Under the pieces are notes generated by a model, which made no database searches, was not told the origin of the DNA, and saw nothing but the letters and a program-made list of their open reading frames with translations. Made by a program: the position numbers and the translations under genes. Positions 34,187 to 45,195 of a stretch of DNA of 64,000 nucleotides are shown here, piece after piece (positions within the stretch are counted from its first letter, which is position 1; every line of letters begins with the position of its first letter). Source of the DNA: Charina bottae (lineage: Eukaryota; Chordata; Lepidosauria; Squamata; Charinaidae); NCBI GenBank assembly GCA_023362775.1, contig JALMGJ010000062.1:1387501-1451500 (forward strand), written 5' to 3'.

Positions 34187-34563
34187 AAAACCCAGTTCTT
34201 GGGTTCAGATAACACAAAATAAACCAGGGATAGCTGGTTACAGATGGAACCGTGCTTCGATTTGCAACAAAAAACCAGTTCTTGGGTTCAGATAACACAA
34301 AATAAACCAGGGATAGCTGGTTACAGATGGAACCGTGGTTCGATTTGCAACAAAAACCCAGTTCTTGGGTTCAGATAACACAAAATAAACCAGGGATAGC
34401 TGGTTACAGATGGAAGTGTGCTTCGATTTGCAGCAAAAACTCAGTTCTTGGGTTCAGATAACACAAAATAAACCAGGGATAGCTGGTTACAGATGGAACC
34501 GTGCTTCGATTTGCAGCAAAAACTCAGTTCTTGGGTTCAGATAACACGAAATAAACCAGGGAT
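34187..34563. repeat. 83-bp tandem repeat, about 4.5 copies
   Basis: GTTCTTGGGTTCAGATAACA recurs at 34195, 34278, 34361, 34444 and 34527, exactly 83 bp apart. The units differ by only a few substitutions, so expansion is recent or homogenised. Confidence 0.95.
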
Positions 34564-35559
34564 TTGGGTCAATTTGCCCAAGATTACATTATTCAATTCT
34601 TCTGCCCACATAAACCGAATAAGCCCATTTTTCTAAGTTTGCGTGACATGGAACCACAATCCTGTTTGGACTAGGATGTTTTGGGAACGGAGTCCCGGAG
34701 GTTAGATTAGGACCCATTTGGAAACCCCACCTATGCACACTTGAGCTAGTTACAGAATTAACCTATTTTGGAGGTTTGCATAAGATTTTGAACCATAATG
34801 GGAAGGAATAGTGGGGCAGACAATACGGAGCAGGGCTGATGGATGATTTATCGAATTATTTGTCGGAAGTAGCCATGGATTCACTGTTAAGGAAAATCAG
34901 TATGTGCTCCAAAGGAAAGGGGGGCACCCCAGAGTTTCCCCCCTCACTCTCACGCCCTTAACCCTTTCACTGCCACCCCCCCACTTGAGTTTTCAACACA
35001 TTTTTGCATTCGCATTTTCTCCTCCTTAGAGCAATTTTATGAAAAAAGGCATGAAAAATCGCATCCCCCCCCCTCCCCATTGCCTTACTGAGAAGTAAAT
35101 CATTGGCTGATATTGCTTTTGGCTCTTTAGTGTGAACTAAAGACAATTTAGAAAAAGTTTGTGTGTAACAGAGCGGTGGGGTCCAGCCTGGAAAAAAATG
35201 GAATTTGGGGTCTTTTATTCCACCTTCCGCACTTCTTGAAGGCTGATGTCTTGTCGGTTGAGCCACGGACGGGCCGAGGCGCCCCGTTTTGGGCTTGAGG
35301 CTGATGGATTCCTGCTCTGGCCGGGCCCGGTTGGACTAGATGACCCCGAAGGTCCCTTCCAACTCTTCCCTTTTACGATTCGAGGGTGCAGCATCCCCCA
35401 GGCGAGGGGGGCTGGAAGCGGGTCTGCTGGCTCCCAGTCCGGCACCTTCATCGCTGGGGGCGAGGCTGAATGAGGAGCATCAGAGGGGGGGTGTCCCACT
35501 AAGGACCCCAGACTCTGAGATGGGAGTTTTAGTACAGCTACCCCCCCCCCCCAGAAGGC
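34564..35559. other. Upstream flank of ICMT, with CR1-like scrap
   Basis: 35325-35385 (GGACTAGATGACCCCGAAGG, TTTTACGATTCGAGG) is a CR1-type 3' end. A C run lies at about 35541. No gene is seen. Confidence 0.4.
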
Positions 35560-35639
35560 CTGCAGTTGCCCAGAAGGTGCTTCCTGGCACCGCCCTCCAG
35601 GCGCAGGGCGATGGGACTCGTTCTCCTTAGCGAGGCTCG

Positions 35640-35790
35640 GAAGGCGACTCAGAAACAGCCCCGCGGGCAGCTCGGCGCTTTCGTATCTCCCCGCCCCGCC
35701 GCGTCTCGCGAGGCTCGGGGAGGGCCGGCCCCGCCCCGCCGCGCTCTCGCGAGACGGCGCGAGAGCGGGGCGGGCCTCGGGCCGTCCGCC
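35640..35790 (+). promoter_or_regulatory. ICMT: ICMT CpG-island promoter with TCTCGCGAGA site
   Basis: Dense CpG island surrounding the start codon. A perfect palindrome TCTCGCGAGA occupies 35745-35754, 37 bp before the ATG. A 9/10 version (TCTCGCGAG) lies at 35704-35712, and CCCCGCCCCGCC GC boxes lie between them. This decamer is the recognition element described for BANP at CpG-island promoters of housekeeping genes. No TATA box is present. Confidence 0.7.
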
Positions 35791-36535
35791 ATGGCCGGCG
35801 AGGAGCGGAGGGCGGGCCGGGCTCGCGGGGCCGAGTTGCGCACCAGCCTGGCCGCCTTCCTGCTGGGCGGCTCCGTGGTGGCCGCCGTCCCGCTCCTGCT
35901 CCGGGCGGGCTTCCAGGGCCGCGCCGCGCTGGCGCTCCACGTCGCCGGCGTCAACGCGACGCTCCTCCTGGCCTGGGGCCGAGCGCCGGGCGGGATGTAC
36001 CAGGTGAGGGGCGGGGCTCCCCGAGGCCACGCCCCCCGCGCAAAGGGGCGGGGCCGCTGAGTCCCCCTTGTTCTTCGTGCACTTTCGTTACTTTCTTGCC
36101 GCCTGCTTTGGAACGGGGGGGGGGATGAGGAGGGCTCCTGGGCATGTGCAGAGGGTTATTTCGAAACCGCCAGGGGGGCCCTCATAACTGAAATTGGGGC
36201 CCTTAACTGTGGCTTAGCATGGAGGAAGGGCTTAATTGGGATACCTGCAGCGGGGCTGGACTAGATGACCTCGGAGGTCCCTTCCAAATGTTCCAGTCTA
36301 GGATTCTCGGGGGGGGGGGGATTCCGGCACTGGGCGGGGCTTTGGACTATAGATGACCTCAGTGGCCTGCCAACTCAGGGATTTGTTTTTATTTATTATT
36401 TAAATTTGTATCACCGCCCATCTCCTCCAACCAGGGAACTCTGGGCGGGGATCCTAACTCCTTAAAAAGATGCCAGCTGTCTGGACCCCCCGTAGCTTCC
36501 AAATGCTTCTCCAACAAATACAGATGAGGAAGAAC

Positions 36536-36630
<95 letters not shown>

Positions 36631-38033
36631 GGCAAGACCCAGGAAGCAAGAACTGCAAAGATTTGAGAAACGCAGTTTTAGTGTTCGTTGTGGATAAATG
36701 CACCCCACTTTCCCAAAATCTCTTGCCCCAGTTGCCACCAGGAGCTTTCCCCGGTGGCCTAGCGGCCTCACCCCCCCCCCCCCCCCCCGCCAACTAACCA
36801 GCCCTGTCGGCCTGTTTCTTTCAGATAGCCATCCGGGCCTGTTTCCTAGGCTTTGCCTTCGGATGCGGGCTCTTGCTCAGCTTCAGACAGACCTCGTGGA
36901 AACATTTTGGCTGGTAAGGAGGGTGCTTTTCCGTGAGGGGTCAGTACCGCTTCCCTGGGGCCGTTCGCAGGACGGGCTGAACCGAGGCTTCCTGACTCGG
37001 GCTGCAGGATTCCGGATGATCCTCACGCCCTGCTGGCACTGAGATTTTTCAGGCCTGGAAGCCTCCGTTCAACTGAATTATGGGTGTGGCTGGCGCACGA
37101 GGCAGGTGCCTTTTAATGCAGACTGGTTCTAGGTTAAGTCAGCGACCCCCGTCAGCGGTAACATTTGCAGAACAGTCTGTGGCTGTGTTTGCCGAACACA
37201 TCTAATGTCTTGGAGGGGTATTTATTTCTTTATTTATTTAAAAGTATTTTAAATAAAGTGTACCTTATTTTAGTATTTTAAATAAAGTATACTTTGCAAG
37301 TATTTTAAATAAAGTAACTTTGCAAGTATTTTAAATAAAGTATACTTTGCAAGTATTTTGTTGTTGTGTATTCGTTCAGTCGCTTCCGACTCTTCGTGAC
37401 TTCATGGACCAGCCCACGCCAGAGCTTCCTGTCGGCCGTCACCATCCCCAGCTCCCCCATGGTTGAGTCTGTCACCTCCAGAATATCATCCATCCATCTT
37501 GCCCTTGGTCGGCCCCTCTTCCTTTTGCCTTCCACTTTCCCTAGCATCAGCTTCTTCTCCAGGGTATCCTGTCTTCTCATTATGTGGCCAAAGTACTTCA
37601 GTTTTGCCTTTAATATCATTCCCTCAAGTGAGCAGTCTGGCTTTATTTCCTGGAGGATGGACTGGTTTGATCTTCTTGCAGTCCAAGGCACTCTCAGAAT
37701 TTTCCTCCAACACCACAGTTCAAAAGCATCTATCTTCCTTCGCTCAGCCTTCCTTATGGTCCAGCTCTCGCAGCCATAGGTTACTACAGGGAATACCATT
37801 GCTTTAACTATGCGGACCTTTGTTGTCAGTGTGATGTCTCTGCTCTTAACTATTTTATCAAGATTTGCCATTGCTCTCCTCCCAAGAAGTAGACGTCTTC
37901 TGATTTCCTGGCTGCAGTCAGCATCTGCAGTAATCTTTGCGCCTAGAAATACAAAGTCTGTCACTGCCTCCACTTTTTGTATACTTTGCAAGTATACTTT
38001 ATTTAAAAGATATAGATAGATGATGATGGTGAT

Positions 38034-38085
<52 letters not shown>

Positions 38086-40787
38086 TAAATCTGTTCAAGT
38101 GTGTCCGATTCTCGGAGGCTGCCCGGACAAGTCCCTGCAGTTTTCTTGGCAAGGTTTTTCAGAAGTGGTTTGCCATTGGCTCCTTCCTAGGGCTGAGAGA
38201 GAGGGACTGGCCCAAGGTCACCCAGCTGCCTAAGACAGGACTAGAACTCACAGCCTCCCGGTTTCTAGCCTGCCGCTTTTAACCCCTCTGCCAAAAATGG
38301 CTTTTAGAATCATACTCCAGACTGGTGTTATAAGGCACAAGGAAACTTGAAACACATTTTGCAAGTGGTTTTTTTTTTTTTACGACTGATACGACTGAAT
38401 GGATAATTCGATTCGATTCGATTTTTTATTTACAACAAAATAATAAAATTATTATTGTTATTATCACATTTGGGGGGGGAAGAAATGAAGAAGTGTTTCA
38501 CTGCTGCTGTTAAAACACTTGTGAGTCTGAAATCACATTACATGAACGCAGGCCGTGAACGTAGGATGAGCGAGACAGCAACATCTGATAAATCACAGCT
38601 AGATTTTAACAAAGCCTGGTTGATTCTTCGCTTGCCCTGCTACCTGTTAACAGCGCAGGGAAATCGGGTTCTCTTGATCTGATCGCTGTCTTGAAGTTAA
38701 AATGGATTTTTTCTCAATTCTGCGTCTCCTTGTCCCTCTCTACAGGTACATGTCGTCTCTGTCCTTGTTCCATTATTCAGAATATTTGGTAACAGCAGTT
38801 AACAATCCCCGAAGCTTGTCTCTGGATTCTTTCTTGCTCAACCACAGTCTTGAATATAACGTAGCTGCCCTTTCCTCGTGGATCGAGTTCACCGTGGAAA
38901 AATTCATTTGCCCAGGTGAGTACTTTTTTAAACCCGTGAGTAACAGAAATACCTTGCCGTTTTGGAAATCTGGGAGCAAAGCTGCTTCTCTGCCCTCATC
39001 CAATCTGTGGCATTAGCCACCCCGAGTCACTTCTTGCAAGATGGGCGGCCACATAAATGTGATTAATAAATAAATAAAATAAATAGTGAAAGACAGTAAC
39101 CCTGTTGTACAGGTAGTCCTCGTTTAGCAACCATAATGGGGACAGGCAACGCGGTTGTTAAGTGAAGCGGCTGCTAAGTGAAACCGCAACTGTGCTTACG
39201 ATCTGACTTCAGCTTTCCTTTGCTCTACGGACCTGCCAAGGTGGTAAACGTGAGGACTGGTTGTGAAGTTACTTTTTTGTCGTAACTACGAATGGTCGCT
39301 AAACGAGGCAGTTGCTAAATGAGGACAGCCTGTAACGTTCTCTTTCTGCAGAAATGAAGCAGATTGTTTGGCTGAGCTCCACAGGCCTCCTGATGGTGGT
39401 TTTGGGCGATTGCCTACGGAAAGCTGCCATGCTTACCGCCGGCTCCAATTTCAACCACATCGTTCAGAATGAAAAATCAGAGACCCACACTCTGGTGACG
39501 CGAGGCGTCTACGGGTGGTGTCGGCACCCTTCGTACGTGGGGTGGTTCTGCTGGAGCGTCGGAACTCAGGTACTGTTGAATCGTCAGCGGCCTCTTTCAA
39601 AACATATACAGGCAGTCCTCGATTTACGATCACAATTGGGACCAGAACTTTTGTCGTTAAGCCAGGCAGTCGTTAAGTGAGTCGTGCCTGATTTTACGAC
39701 CTTTTTGCTGTGGTCGTTAAGTGAATCATGTCGTTAAGCGAATCCGGCTTCCCCTATTGACTTTGCTTGTTGGAAGCTGGCTGGGAAGGTCACAAATGTC
39801 GATCGCGTGACCCAGGGACGCTGCAACCGTCGTAAGTACATGTCTGTTGCCAAGCGCCTGGATTTTGATCACATGACCGCAGGAAGGCTGCAACGGTCGT
39901 AAGTGCGAGGACTGGTCGCAAGTCACTTTTTCCAGCGCCGTCGTAACTTCGCACGATCGCTAAACGAATGGTCGTAAGTGCGAGGACTACCTGTATCTGG
40001 GTTCTTTGTAAAGCGGCAATCTGTTCTCAGCAGATAAATGTTTGAGCGCCTCTTCGTTAACATAGCAAACCAGTTCGTTAAGCCTATCAGTTGTGCAGAA
40101 TTTACAAGGGTCGAAAGCGATTCTCGGGCGCTGCTGGGGGCAAATTCTTACAATCCTAATAAGTAGAATTAATTTAACAAATTAATTAATTTCCCCCGTG
40201 TTTTGAAAGCCGGGTGACCAAGGGGGGTATGTGAATGCCACATTGCAAGCTTGTGGCAAAGGTGGTCATCCTAATAGGGAACAAGGGGATATTTTGAGCT
40301 GGAATAGCACCGCTGTGAAATGGGAATATCAAGAGAGAGATCTCTTTTTCACTTTTGCTATGCTTCTTCCTAATTTTGTACTGGGCACCATCTTCCTCCC
40401 TCCCTCCCTTTTTGATAGGGGAGTGAGTAATTTGCAGTTCACTGTCAGGAAGAACAGTCAAAAACTGTTCAACTCCGTTCCACTCTGAATGCGGTTCTTA
40501 CTAGTGTTTTTCCTTCCCCACCCGCACTTCGGAGCGTTGTATTTTTCTTTCTTTAAATAATGTTTGCCTGCTCTTCAGCTGAAGGATTCCAGGAGTGGGT
40601 TATTGACTTTTGTTTTTTAAAAAAGCAGCGCAGTCCCGGCTCTCAGGTCCTCTATCTAAATTACATGACACAAAAGGAAAAATAGGGGGGGGGGGAAAGT
40701 CCCCTGAATGTTTTTGCCCTTGAAACTATTTCAGAAGCCCAAAGGATCCCCGGCTGAAGACATCTAGACTGAACTGGTGTTACAGTT

Positions 40788-40840
<53 letters not shown>

Positions 40841-41211
40841 TTATTATATTATAATTTATTATTAATATGTTTATTATTTATTATATGCCGCCCGACTCCC
40901 GGCGACTTTCACTTCTTTCGTCTCCTTGGGCTAATGCATCTTGCCTCCGTAAAGTTAGCTTTCCCGAGGCAGCCGGCCAAGGGAGAACCCTTCTCCAATT
41001 CCCGTTTTCCCCGGCTTCGCTCTTGCAGGTACTACTCTGCAACCCCATCTGCCTCGTGGGCTACACCCTGATCTCCTGGCGTTTCTTCCGCGAGCGGGTG
41101 GAAGAGGAAGAAAGGATGCTGATTCATTTCTTCGGGGAAGAATACCTGGCCTATAAGAAGAAGGTACCCACCGGGCTGCCCTTTATCAGAGGCTTTAAGA
41201 TCGAACTTTAA
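35791..41211 (+). CDS. ICMT: Protein-S-isoprenylcysteine O-methyltransferase ICMT
   Basis: Five exons: 35791-36003, 36825-36913, 38746-38915, 39352-39569 and 41029-41211. All junctions are GT/AG and close in frame to 290 aa (human 284). The enzyme methylates the C-terminal prenylcysteine of processed CAAX proteins (Ras, Rho, lamins) from S-adenosylmethionine in the ER membrane. Several hydrophobic segments are visible (about residues 17-33, 45-60, 72-90, 170-185 and 215-245). The conserved block MCSLSLFHYSEYLVTAVNNP has only minor change (MSSLSLFHYSEYLVTAVNNP). The catalytic C-terminal region carries SNFNHIVQNEKSETHTLVTR, RHPSYVGWF, LLCNPIC and IHFFGEEYLAYKKKVPTGLP. The start is the first ATG in the CpG island, with MAGEER matching the expected N-terminus length. 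The gene diverges from HES3 and converges on RNF207. The N-terminus is Ala/Arg-rich from high GC. Confidence 0.97.
36190..36455. repeat. Dispersed repeat copy 2 plus CR1-like pieces, ICMT intron 1
   Basis: 36190-36253 repeats the segment at 31629. 36255-36305 (GGACTAGATGACCTCGGAGG) and 36385-36450 (TTTATTTATTATTTAAATTT, ATCACCGCCCATCTCC) are CR1/L3-like 3' pieces. Confidence 0.55.
36540..36629. repeat. (CT)n(CA)n microsatellite, ICMT intron 1
   Basis: About 55 bp of CT followed by about 33 bp of CA. A C homopolymer at 36771-36788 sits just upstream of the exon 2 acceptor. Confidence 0.95.
37357..37978 (-). mobile_element. 5'-truncated BovB (RTE-clade) LINE with 17-bp TSD
   Basis: On the minus strand an uninterrupted frame of about 205 residues reads the BovB reverse-transcriptase C-terminus, including FVFLGAKITADADCSQEIRR, AMVFPVVTYGCESWTIRKAE, VPWTARRSNQSIL and KYFGHIMRRQDTLEKKLMLG. 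It ends in an ACA-rich tail. Identical 17-bp direct repeats GTATACTTTGCAAGTAT flank it (37340-37356 and 37979-37995). Only the 3' end inserted. It lies antisense in ICMT intron 2. BovB is the family known from squamates and ruminants; the lack of stops and the perfect TSD suggest a young insertion. Confidence 0.93.
38030..38084. repeat. (GATA)n microsatellite, ICMT intron 2
   Basis: About 50 bp of GATA tetramers after a GATGATGGTGATGAT run. Confidence 0.95.
38088..38290. mobile_element. MIR/L2-like SINE remnant
   Basis: Carries the phrases CAGTTTTCTTGGCAAGGTTT, AGTGGTTTGCCATTGGCTCC and GGCCCAAGGTCACCCAGCTG. The last resembles the L2/MIR 3' end. It lies in ICMT intron 2. Confidence 0.6.
39110..39332. 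mobile_element. Tigger-like MITE, internally deleted, abutting ICMT exon 4
   Basis: TA-flanked CAGGTAGTCCTCGTTTAGCA ... GAGGACAGCCTG, only 223 bp against about 370-410 for full copies. It ends 19 bp before exon 4, leaving just ACGTTCTCTTTCTGCAG as splice-acceptor sequence outside the element and its TA. Confidence 0.85.
39609..39993. mobile_element. Tigger-like MITE just after ICMT exon 4
   Basis: TA-flanked CAGGCAGTCCTCGATTTACG to GTAAGTGCGAGGACTACCTG; same family as 15688. It begins 40 bp after the exon 4 donor. Confidence 0.85.
40788..40845. repeat. (AAT)n microsatellite, ICMT intron 4
   Basis: About 55 bp of AAT, followed by TTATTATATTATAATTTATT. Confidence 0.95.
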
Positions 41212-42404
41212 AATCGAGACCAGCCCGGGCGACACGAGGAGGTCCTTTGCTCGGGGGCTGCACCGGCGTCGGAGCCCCACCCAGGGTCGGTTTTCCTAGC
41301 CGGGGGAAATTCTCTGGGGGTCGCAGAGGGCTGCGATAAGTTTTGGGGTGGGGAGCGGGATTTGGGGAGCGGCGCAGAGTTCTCAGACCGAGCCGTAAGG
41401 CCGATTTTTTTTTTTTTAAAGAAAATGGCCATTTGTTGCTTCGGCGGACGGAACAGAGACGTCGCGGCGATTCTAACCCCAGCCTGGGTGTGGAGCGAAA
41501 TTCTTGCGGACAAGCTTTCCCCCAAAAAATCATGCCGATCTTCATCTCTTTCCGTTTCCCCTTCCTGAGTGCTGATCAGTGCTGTCTGGAGCCTGATCTT
41601 AAATCCTTTGCGGAGAAATAATTCTCTCCCAGCTAGGTTGATCGACTTTCAGCAGCAAATCCCAATTCCTTCTTTAATGGCCTGCAAACTTTTGATCCCC
41701 AAAAATAGAATTTTTTGGGAAGGGAAGGTTTGGAAATGCTTGGGGTTTTTTTTCGTCTTTTGTGCAAAACCAGTACCTTTAAGACAAGTCTGAAACGTGT
41801 TGGTTTCTAAACATCACGGGTTTTTTTGTTGGTTTTATTTTTTCATTATCATCTTGACTTTTTCCTCTCAGAACATTTTAACATCCTTCTCTCTCTCTCT
41901 CCATCAATCTTCTGCCGTTTTCACCTGAGAAAGCGTTCAAAATGCATTCCTGTAACGCGCAGCAGCAAACCTGTTTTCAAACTTTGCGTAAGTTGATAAA
42001 AACCAGATGTCAAGTCCTTTCTTCCTCGAAGCCTGGCAGGTTGTCCCCTTTCGGATCGCGCTCTCTTCTGTTCACGTTACATGCCAAAGAGTTTTTGTTA
42101 TTCTAGTGCTGCATTTGTAATCGGGATAGGAATTGAGGCAGGGGCTTAAAATGCTGATTGAATAGATGAAGCCATTGGAGGCCGGCTTGCAATTCAGTAC
42201 GGTTCTTTGCCCACAGATGCAAGAGATCTTTTAATAGTCACCCATCACCTGCATTCCTTAATGATACCTGAGGCAGGTGTGAAAAGGAAAGTGGGGGGGG
42301 GTGGCCTCTGGAGGGTGGAAAAGTTTTAAAACGTTTTGTGATTGGAAAACTGCTAATTGCAGAGGCAAGCAACTTTTAATTTATTTACTAAATCTAATCT
42401 TCCT

Positions 42405-42821
42405 TTTTCCCTCCCTCCTTTTTCTTCCCCTTCCTTCCTTCCCTGTTTCCTTCCTCTTTCTCACTCATCCTCCTTCCCCTCCCTCCCTCCCATCCATCCA
42501 TCCTCTTCGTCCCTTCCCCTTCCCTTCCCCCCCTCCCTCCCTCCCTCCCTCCCTCCCTCCCTTACCTTCCTTCATCCATCCCCATCCATCTTCCTTCCTC
42601 CCTCCCTTCCTCCCTCCTTCCCTCCCTCCCTCCCTCCTTCCTTCCTTCCCTCCTTCCCCCTCCCTCCCTCCCTCCCTCCCTTGCCTTCCTTCATCCACCC
42701 CCATCCATCTTCCTTCCTTCCTTCCTTCCTTCCTTCCTTCCTTCCTTCCTTCCTTCCTTCCTTCCCTCCCTCCCTCCCTCCCTCCTTCCTTCCTTCCCTC
42801 CCTCCCTCCCTCCCTCCCTCC

Positions 42822-42870
<49 letters not shown>
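42405..42870. repeat. Polypyrimidine (CCTT)n/(CCCT)n/(CT)n array
   Basis: About 465 bp almost devoid of purines on the plus strand, apart from CCATCCATC inserts. Blocks of CCCT, CCTT and finally CT alternate. Confidence 0.95.
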
Positions 42871-42871
<1 letters not shown>

Positions 42872-44294
42872 CTCCGAGTGAAATCACTCACTGATAAGAC
42901 AAGGATCACTTACAAAGTCCACACCCAGACAGCCCTCCGTGTTCCGAAAAGCTGTATTCTGAGTTTGTGTAAGGATTTAGACGGTCTACGCAATTGCTCC
43001 TTTTTTTCCCAGCGCTATCATGTACTTTTAGAGAGATCCCCCGCCCTTTTGCATAACTGATTCTAAGGGAGGGGGCTAAGAGCTGTGCAGAGAACTGAGC
43101 CCCCTGATGTTTCATAATCTTACTCTTCTGGGGTTTGAGATTTCACCAGACTGCCCACCCTCTCTTGTCCCCCCCCACCCCGTCATATTTTTGCAACCCC
43201 AACAGCTGAGCTTCTTGGAAAGCTGAATTTTGCAGCCCAAATGTCTCCTTGTAGGACAATAAGGGATGAGCTTGTTTTCCACTCTCCCTTCTCCCTAGAC
43301 CGGCTTTTGCACCCACGTTTCACAGTGGGGTGCAAGGACGATAAAATCTGCTCGAGAGACGAAAGCGTGTCCACTTTTTTCCTGCAGCCGAAAAATGCAG
43401 GGTGGTGATTGGAAGCCCTCCAGAAATTTCAGCTCCTGTCTAAAGGAGATCGGATCAGGCCTTGCTTTTGAGCTTAATACTTTAATCCGAATGCGAGGCT
43501 AATTTAATTTTAGCAGCAGAACGAGGGGTGGAGCGGCCTTAAGACCCGGATCTTCTCAGCAGCGCCCACAGACCGGAGACTTTCTGATTAGTTCTGCTGG
43601 ACGTGTTGTGAGCTGCAAGCTTAGCTGTTCAAACATCTTGATCGCCTCGTGCTTAACCTGTGAATTTCCTATCACGGCCATGAAAAGTTTGCAACCCCCC
43701 AATTCATAGCCGTCTCCACCAATTTGACTAGCGCAGGTTTCAAGATTGGCTGCAAAATCTGCACCAGGGAAAAAGGCCTTTCCCGTTTCCCCGATCCAGT
43801 TTCTGGGCGAGCAGAGTCAGCTCCGAGCAATCGGACCCCTCTGCAGGATTTAACCCAACGCGTTGACTTCCTCGGCTGCTTTTCCAAGTCTTGGCAGGCT
43901 GCAAAGAGCCTCTCCAGAGGCCTGTATCTTAAGCATCGCTTTTCCCCCAAGGAATGGTGCAAAGCCGGTTGAAATCTCGGATCGTGCACGTTCTCCAGGG
44001 CAATAATTCAAATGATCTCAACACAAGAGGCAGTTCTGCAAACTTATTCCATCGGTGTCACTGGGCAGGCTGCGGAATGCGGCTTTTCCGGAAGCTGAGC
44101 TGAGATGACACGGTTTTATAATTTTTTTTTTTTGGGGTGGTGGTGTGGGAACTTGCGATTTGGGGGAGGGGTGTCTTTGGGGGGGCGTTGGGCTCTGTTA
44201 CCTCAACCAGGAAGATGGATTTCTTATTTTCTGCTCTCTTTCGACCAGTCGGCCCAGGCCAATTAAAACGGGAAGGCGGTTGGTTCTGTGCCGT

Positions 44295-44318
44295 TTTATT
44301 TTTTAAACGAGTAATAAA
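44295..44318. terminator. Back-to-back candidate poly(A) signals of ICMT and RNF207
   Basis: TTTATT at 44295-44300 is AATAAA on the RNF207 strand, about 1.45 kb past its stop. AATAAA at 44313-44318 faces the other way for ICMT and is followed by a T-rich stretch. If both are used, the convergent transcripts end within a few tens of bases of each other and overlap slightly. Confidence 0.35.
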
Positions 44319-44579
44319 ACAAGTATTTTTTATGTCTTTCCTCTCTGCCAAACGTCAACGGTACATTTTCTTTCTCTCACATAATCACGATGACGATAAT
44401 AAAAAAAATGATACACGATTGAAGAAAGGAAAACTCTGGATGGGAGGGGCAGCTTGTGGGGTGGGGGTCTTGTTTGTTCAAGAGTATTTTAAATGTGTTT
44501 GTGTCTGTTGTGGGGGGCATCTTCATATAGATGAGATCTTTGTCAACTGCTACGAGGCTGTTAGAAATAACTAGCAGTA

Positions 44580-44950
44580 CAGATAGTCCTTGACTTACGA
44601 CCACAATTGGGACTGAAATGTCCATCGCTAAGCGAGGTGGTTGTTAAGTGAGTCACGCCCGATTTTATGACCTTTTGCCGCGGTCATTAAGTGAACCACA
44701 TGGTCGTTAAGCAAATCTGGCTCCCCCCATTGACTTTGCTTGTCGGAAGCCGGCTGGGAAGGTTGCAAATGGTGATCACGTGACCCCAGACGCTGCCACC
44801 GTCGTAAATACATGCCGGTTGCTAGGCGCTTGAATTTTGATCACGTGACAACCGTCATAAGTGCGAGGACCGGTCGTAAGTCACTTTTCCCAGTGCCGTC
44901 GTAACTTCGAACGGTCACTAAACAAATGGTTGTAAGTCGAGGACTACCTG
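44580..44950. mobile_element. Tigger-like MITE
   Basis: TA-flanked CAGATAGTCCTTGACTTACG to GTCGAGGACTACCTG; same family as 15688. It would lie in the RNF207 3' UTR if the signal at 44295 is used. Confidence 0.85.
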
Positions 44951-45117
44951 TAAAAGAAAGACTGCAGGGGGGAAAGGAGGCTGTTTGCCCGGGAACAGGG
45001 ACTCACTGTGAACTTTCCAAACTCTTCCTGCCTTCGTAAGAAACCCACACCAACACGCGCACACACAATCTCACGCGTGCCTTGCCCAGGTGCCAAACGG
45101 ATCTGGGAGAAACAAGG

Positions 45118-45195
45118 TCGTAAAATTGGACGTGACTCACTTAACAACCGCCTCACTTAGTGATGGACGTTTCAATCCCAATTGTGGTCATGCAG
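45118..45195. mobile_element. MITE fragment
   Basis: GTCGTAAAATTGGACGTGAC ... TCCCAATTGTGGTCATGCAG is an internal-to-right piece of the Tigger-like MITE without its terminus. Confidence 0.65.

Larger units (their letters stand above)
41212..44318 (+). other. ICMT: Probable ICMT 3' UTR and convergent spacer
   Basis: No exon is visible after the ICMT stop. I find no AATAAA on the plus strand until 44313-44318, which would give a UTR of about 3.1 kb. The stretch also contains the polypyrimidine array at 42405-42870, so the true end could be earlier with a variant signal. Confidence 0.35.

Noticed and set aside
42301..42894. Ser/Pro/Phe-rich frames of about 140-200 codons
   Set aside because: Translation of the polypyrimidine array, not a gene.
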